Shown: positions 60,312 through 64,000 of the stretch, piece by piece
Numbering within the stretch: position 1 is the first letter of the stretch
How the letters are laid out: every line of letters begins with the position of its first letter
Source of the DNA: Urophycis tenuis
Lineage: Eukaryota > Chordata > Actinopteri > Gadiformes > Phycidae
Assembly: GCA_036785325.1 (NCBI GenBank)
Contig: JAXIVH010000050.1
Span: 310,001 to 374,000, forward strand
Length of the DNA: 64,000 nucleotides
Direction: 5' to 3'
Position numbers and translations under genes: made by a program
The notes under the pieces: model-generated
The model's database searches: none
What the model saw: only the letters and a program-made list of their open reading frames with translations
Told to the model about the DNA's origin: nothing

Positions 60312-60969
60312 GAGGAAGGTAGAGTCAAGGTGAGACAGTCTGTACGGACTGAACTCACCCCCGCCGGATCGGGCTAGTACACTCTATCTCCCCCAACTCC
60401 CTCATTTCCATGAGGGAAGACAGGGGAGAAGAGATGGGAGGAGTATATATATTTAATATATATTTTTTTAGTAAATAAATACATCGAGAGACTCACCGCT
60501 GGAGTGGGTTTTAATCTTTGTATTCAAGGTTGTTCCTCCTCTTTTGATTCCTCGCTGGTGGTGCGTCGTCTCCACCTAGTGGTCGTTTTGTGAAGAAGAG
60601 TTATAGAAATAGAAATAGAAATACTTTATTGTTCCCAGGTTGGGAAATTGCATTAATAGGTAAGTAATAATAATAATAATAGGTAATTGCAATAGTTGGT
60701 AAGGTAATCTATATTTAATTTATTTTTTTATATTTGTATATTTATTTAGTCTATTTATTTATTCATTTTTGTTTATTTATTTATTCAGATAAAGAGGATC
60801 ACAGCTGGAGTGAGTTTTTAGTCTTTGTGTTAAAGGCTGGTTGCCTTCTTTTGATTCTTCAGTGGTGGTCCATCGCCTCCATCTAGTGGTCGTTTTGTGA
60901 ATAACAGTTGGTAAGGTAATATAAATGGGTTGTGTAGAGAGCCCGTTCTTTCGATGGCCCTGGCTCGGT
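60312..60969. repeat. Segment A9, ending at the array boundary
   Basis: 658 bp, complete. It ends in GCCCTGGCTCGGT, the same point where other A segments meet B, and passes at once into satellite (CTGTTGATCACAG). Confidence 0.85.
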
Positions 60970-61253
60970 CTGTTGATCACAGACTAAACTGCGTCAGGTT
61001 GACTGAAGTCTACCCAGCAGCTAAAAACATACCTTCAACGTTTCAATTAACATCAATCTTTCCTTACAGAACAGAAATTAATTAGCTTAGTATTTCAACG
61101 ACCCATGACTCAAAATAATCTTGCCATACGCCGTTGGGAACCTTAGATTTCCCCGCTTAAAATGAGCCCATCCCCGAGCAATTTGGTTGCTCACAGACAA
61201 AACTGCGTCAGGTTGACTGAAGTCTACCCAGCAGCTAAAAACATACCTTCAAC
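60970..61253. repeat. 214-bp satellite, S15 (partial plus leader monomer)
   Basis: Starts in mid-monomer and is close to consensus from its first bases, unlike the left edge at 36141. The second monomer is a GGGAACC leader with a private CTCAAAATAATC and a hybrid of ordinary TTTCCTTACAG and leader AACAGAAATT. Confidence 0.95.
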
Positions 61254-61510
61254 TTTTCAATTCACGCGTTTTTTTTGTAATACGTGTAGCTATGATAAAG
61301 GACACATGTTTTGGCCTGTTTTATTATTCATAGTTGGCTTAACAGTAATAGAATATTATTATATGCTATAAGTGACCAGACGTCCGAGATCAAAACTGGG
61401 AGCATAATCCCCGAGAAGGGGGAAAAAAAGGGTCAGCTATGTTTAAGTATATATATATATGTGTGTGTATATATAAGTGTGTGTGTGTGTGTGTGTATAT
61501 ATGCGCGCGC

Positions 61511-61571
<61 letters not shown>

Positions 61572-62269
61572 AATCACTTACTTGGAACGGCATGATCCCA
61601 TATCGCTGTGAAGGGATGGCGTTAACCAGGTGGGCGGGCAACCCCTCGAGAGAGTTGCTGCCTCGCCGGCACTTGTACTTGTTCAGCCGGATGCAGTTCT
61701 TCACAACCACCTTCACAGAGACATACAGCTGTATGCCAGGGGGGTCCTGTAACACACAACCTATTGCAAGGTCCTCATTTATGCTGGTGTCATTTTGAAA
61801 TGTTACCATATACAAGTTTGAATGGTTTTGACACACGATGACTGCAGAGACAGCTGCAGGATGGCCCACGAAGCAGGACGGAGGGGGCCTTTGGCTGTGC
61901 GGGGAGGACCAGCGGTATGGGTGCTGCCGACACAGGGGGCGGGCGGGCCACAGGCTGACGCAGCAGGAGGCCTCGGCTGGAGGCGGGTGGGCGCAGGAGG
62001 CTTCGGCCGGGTGGAGGACGACAACGCAGTGGGCTGAACGGGCCGGTTGGTGGGAGTCACAGGCTCTGGCTCATCAACAAATAACCTGGAAATATAAAAT
62101 ACACACGTGATCAGTATTGATATTGATATCTTTTATAAGAACACTGTTCATACCGTTTACACTTTTTATACAACTGTTTATACAATGTCCATACTGTTTA
62201 TTTATTAATGTTTATCACTGAAAAATAAAGGTGACTTGGTATGACTTGTGTGCTATTTTCTTTCCACAG
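61254..62269. repeat. 1-kb composite block, copy 14
   Basis: 1016 bp. The microsatellite (about 61448-61567) is the longest, with a GCGCGCGCGC run and more than 50 bp of pure TG. Confidence 0.9.
61582..62085 (-). pseudogene. Exon-like relic, copy 14, open
   Basis: QDPPG and IPSQRY as in type-B copies, on a type-A leader. Private EGLPAHLV (others EGLHAHLV) alters the most motif-like part, and RTAKGPL alters the Pro-rich frame. Confidence 0.45.
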
Positions 62270-64000
62270 CCAACAGAACACACATGAATCAGCTTATTAT
62301 TTCGACGACCCATGGGCAAATATAGTCATGCCATACGTCGTTGGAAAGCTTAGATTTCCCCGTTTAAAATGAGCCCATCTCCGAGCAATTTGGTTGCTCA
62401 CAGACAAATCTGCGTCAGGTTGACTGAAGTCTACACAGCAGCTAAAGACATACCTTCAACGTTTCAATTAACATCAATCTTTCCTTACAGAACACAAATT
62501 AATTAGCTTAGTATTTCAACGACCCTTTAGTGAATATAGTCTTGCCATACGCCGTTGGAAAGCTTAGATTTCCGCGCTTAAAATGAGCCCATCCTCGAGC
62601 AGTCTGGTTGATCACAGACTAAACTGCGTCAGGTTGACTGAAGTCTACCCAGCAGCTAAAAACATACCTTTAACGTTTCACTTAACATCAATCTTTCCTT
62701 ACAGAACACAAATTAATTAGCTTAGTATTTCAACGACGCTTTGGTGAATATAGTCTTGCCATACGCCGTTGGAAAGCTTAGATTTCCCCGCTTATAATGA
62801 GCCCATCCCTGAGCAATTTGGTTGCTCACAGACTAAACTGCGTCAGGTTGACTGAAGTCTACCCAGCAGCTAAAAACATACCTTCAATGTTTCAATTAAC
62901 ATCAATCTTTCCTTACAGAACACAAATTAATTAGCTTAGTATTTCAACGACCCATGAGTCAATATAGTCTTTCCATACGCCGTTGGAAAGCTTAGATTTC
63001 CCCGCTTAAAATGAGCCCATCCGCGAGCAGTCTGGTTGATCACAGACTAAACTGCGTCAGGTTGAATGAAGTCTACCCAGCAGCTAAAAACATACCTTTA
63101 ACGTTTCAATTGACATCAATCTTTCCTTACAGAACACAAATTAATTAGCTTAGTATTTCAACGGGCCATTGGTGAATATAGTCTTGCCATACGCTGTTGA
63201 AAAGCTTAGATTTCCCCGCTTAAAATGAGCCCATCCGCGAGCAGTCTGGTTGATCACAGACTAAACTGCGTCAGGTTGACTGAAGTCTACCCAGCAGCTA
63301 AAAACATACCTTCAACGTTTCAATTAACATCAATCTTTCCTTACAGAACACAAATTAATTAGCTTAGTATTTCAATGACCCATGAGTCAATATAGTCTTG
63401 CCATAGGCCGTTGGAAACCTTAGATTTCCCCGCTTAAAATGAGCCCATCCGCGAGCAGTCTGGTTGATCACAGACTAAACTGCGTCAGGTTGAATGAAGT
63501 CTACCCAGCAGCTAAAAACATACCTTTAACGTTTCAATTAACATCAATCTTTCCTTACAGAACACAAATTAATTAGCTTAGTATTTCAAAGACCCTTTGG
63601 TGAATATAGTCTTGCCATACGCCGTTGAAAAGCTTAGATTTCCCCGCTTATAATGAGCCCATCCCCAAGCAATTTGGTTGCTCAGAGACAAAACTGTGTC
63701 AGGTTGACTGAAGTCTACCCAGCAGCTAAAAACATACCTTCAACGTTTCAATTAACATCAATCTTTCCTTACAGATCACAAATTAATTAGCTTAGTATTT
63801 CAACGACCAATGAGTCAATATAGTCTTGCCATACGCCGTTGGAAAGCTTAGATTTCCCCGCTCAAAATGAGGCCATCCGCGAGCAGTCTGCTTGCTCACA
63901 GACAAAACTGCGTCAGGTTGACTGAAGTCTACACAGCAGCTAAAGACATACCTTCAACGTTTCAATTAACATCAATCTTTCCTTACAGAACACAAATTAA
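62270..64000. repeat. 214-bp satellite, S16 (about 8 monomers, runs off the window)
   Basis: Shares TCTTTCCATACG, CAATTGACATC and AACGGGCCATTGG with S1 (around 1610-1810), so it is closer to the left end of the window than to its nearest satellite neighbour S14. The last monomers are leader types (CCCAAGCAATTTGG, ACCAATGAGTC, CTGCTTGCTC), but the final one runs on to the CTACACAGCAGCTAAAGAC form instead of a block. Confidence 0.95.

Overview
The window is eukaryotic, entirely repetitive DNA and contains no intact conventional gene that I can support. Degenerate TTAGGG (vertebrate-type telomere) repeats, LINE-type 3' tails, exon-like relics with splice-site consensus and long in-register satellite arrays point to a subtelomeric or other heterochromatic region of a vertebrate. 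A fish is my best guess, on the style of the LINE tail and of one protein motif, but the species cannot be fixed from sequence alone. I see no rRNA, tRNA, CRISPR, bacterial operon or viral gene.

Region 1 (1-36140) is a satellite array with a monomer of 214 bp, all copies in one orientation. The array is interrupted 13 times by a block of about 1 kb. Each block sits at the same point of a monomer and holds an AT/TG/CG alternating microsatellite and a 504-bp exon-like relic on the minus strand with good splice-site consensus at both ends. One block (copy 3) has lost 583 bp including the relic. The monomer stretches between blocks differ in length by whole multiples of 214 bp (2, 4, 6, 7, 9 and 29 monomers), the mark of in-register unequal exchange. 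Private variants reveal several nested duplications, with offsets of 1648, 2231, 4312 and about 27854 bp.

Region 2 (36141-36930) is the decayed left edge of the satellite followed by unique sequence with three CCAAT-type motifs spaced 42-43 bp and a run of 16 C.

Region 3 (36931-60969) is a second, unrelated higher-order array. It alternates T blocks (degenerate TTAGGG, G-rich strand on +), B segments (about 1.18 kb with a conserved 108-codon minus-strand ORF) and A segments (about 0.66 kb with LINE-tail-like, AT-rich and CTCF-like motifs). The order is T0-B1-T1-A1-B2-T2-A2-B3-T3-A3-B4-T4-B5-T5-A5-B6-T6-A6-B7-T7-B8-T8-A8-B9-T9-A9. A is absent between T0/B1, T4/B5 and T7/B8. From about 43.9 kb the array repeats with a period near 7.62 kb, made of three units of about 2.78, 2.07 and 2.77 kb.

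Region 4 (60970-64000) returns abruptly to the 214-bp satellite, with block copy 14, in the same orientation as region 1. The G-rich strand orientation suggests that the telomere, if this is a chromosome end, lies to the right.

The main biological content is therefore the architecture: two repeat systems evolving by unequal exchange, one embedding a captured exon and the other embedding telomere-like DNA. Long ORFs in the T blocks are hexamer-repeat artefacts.
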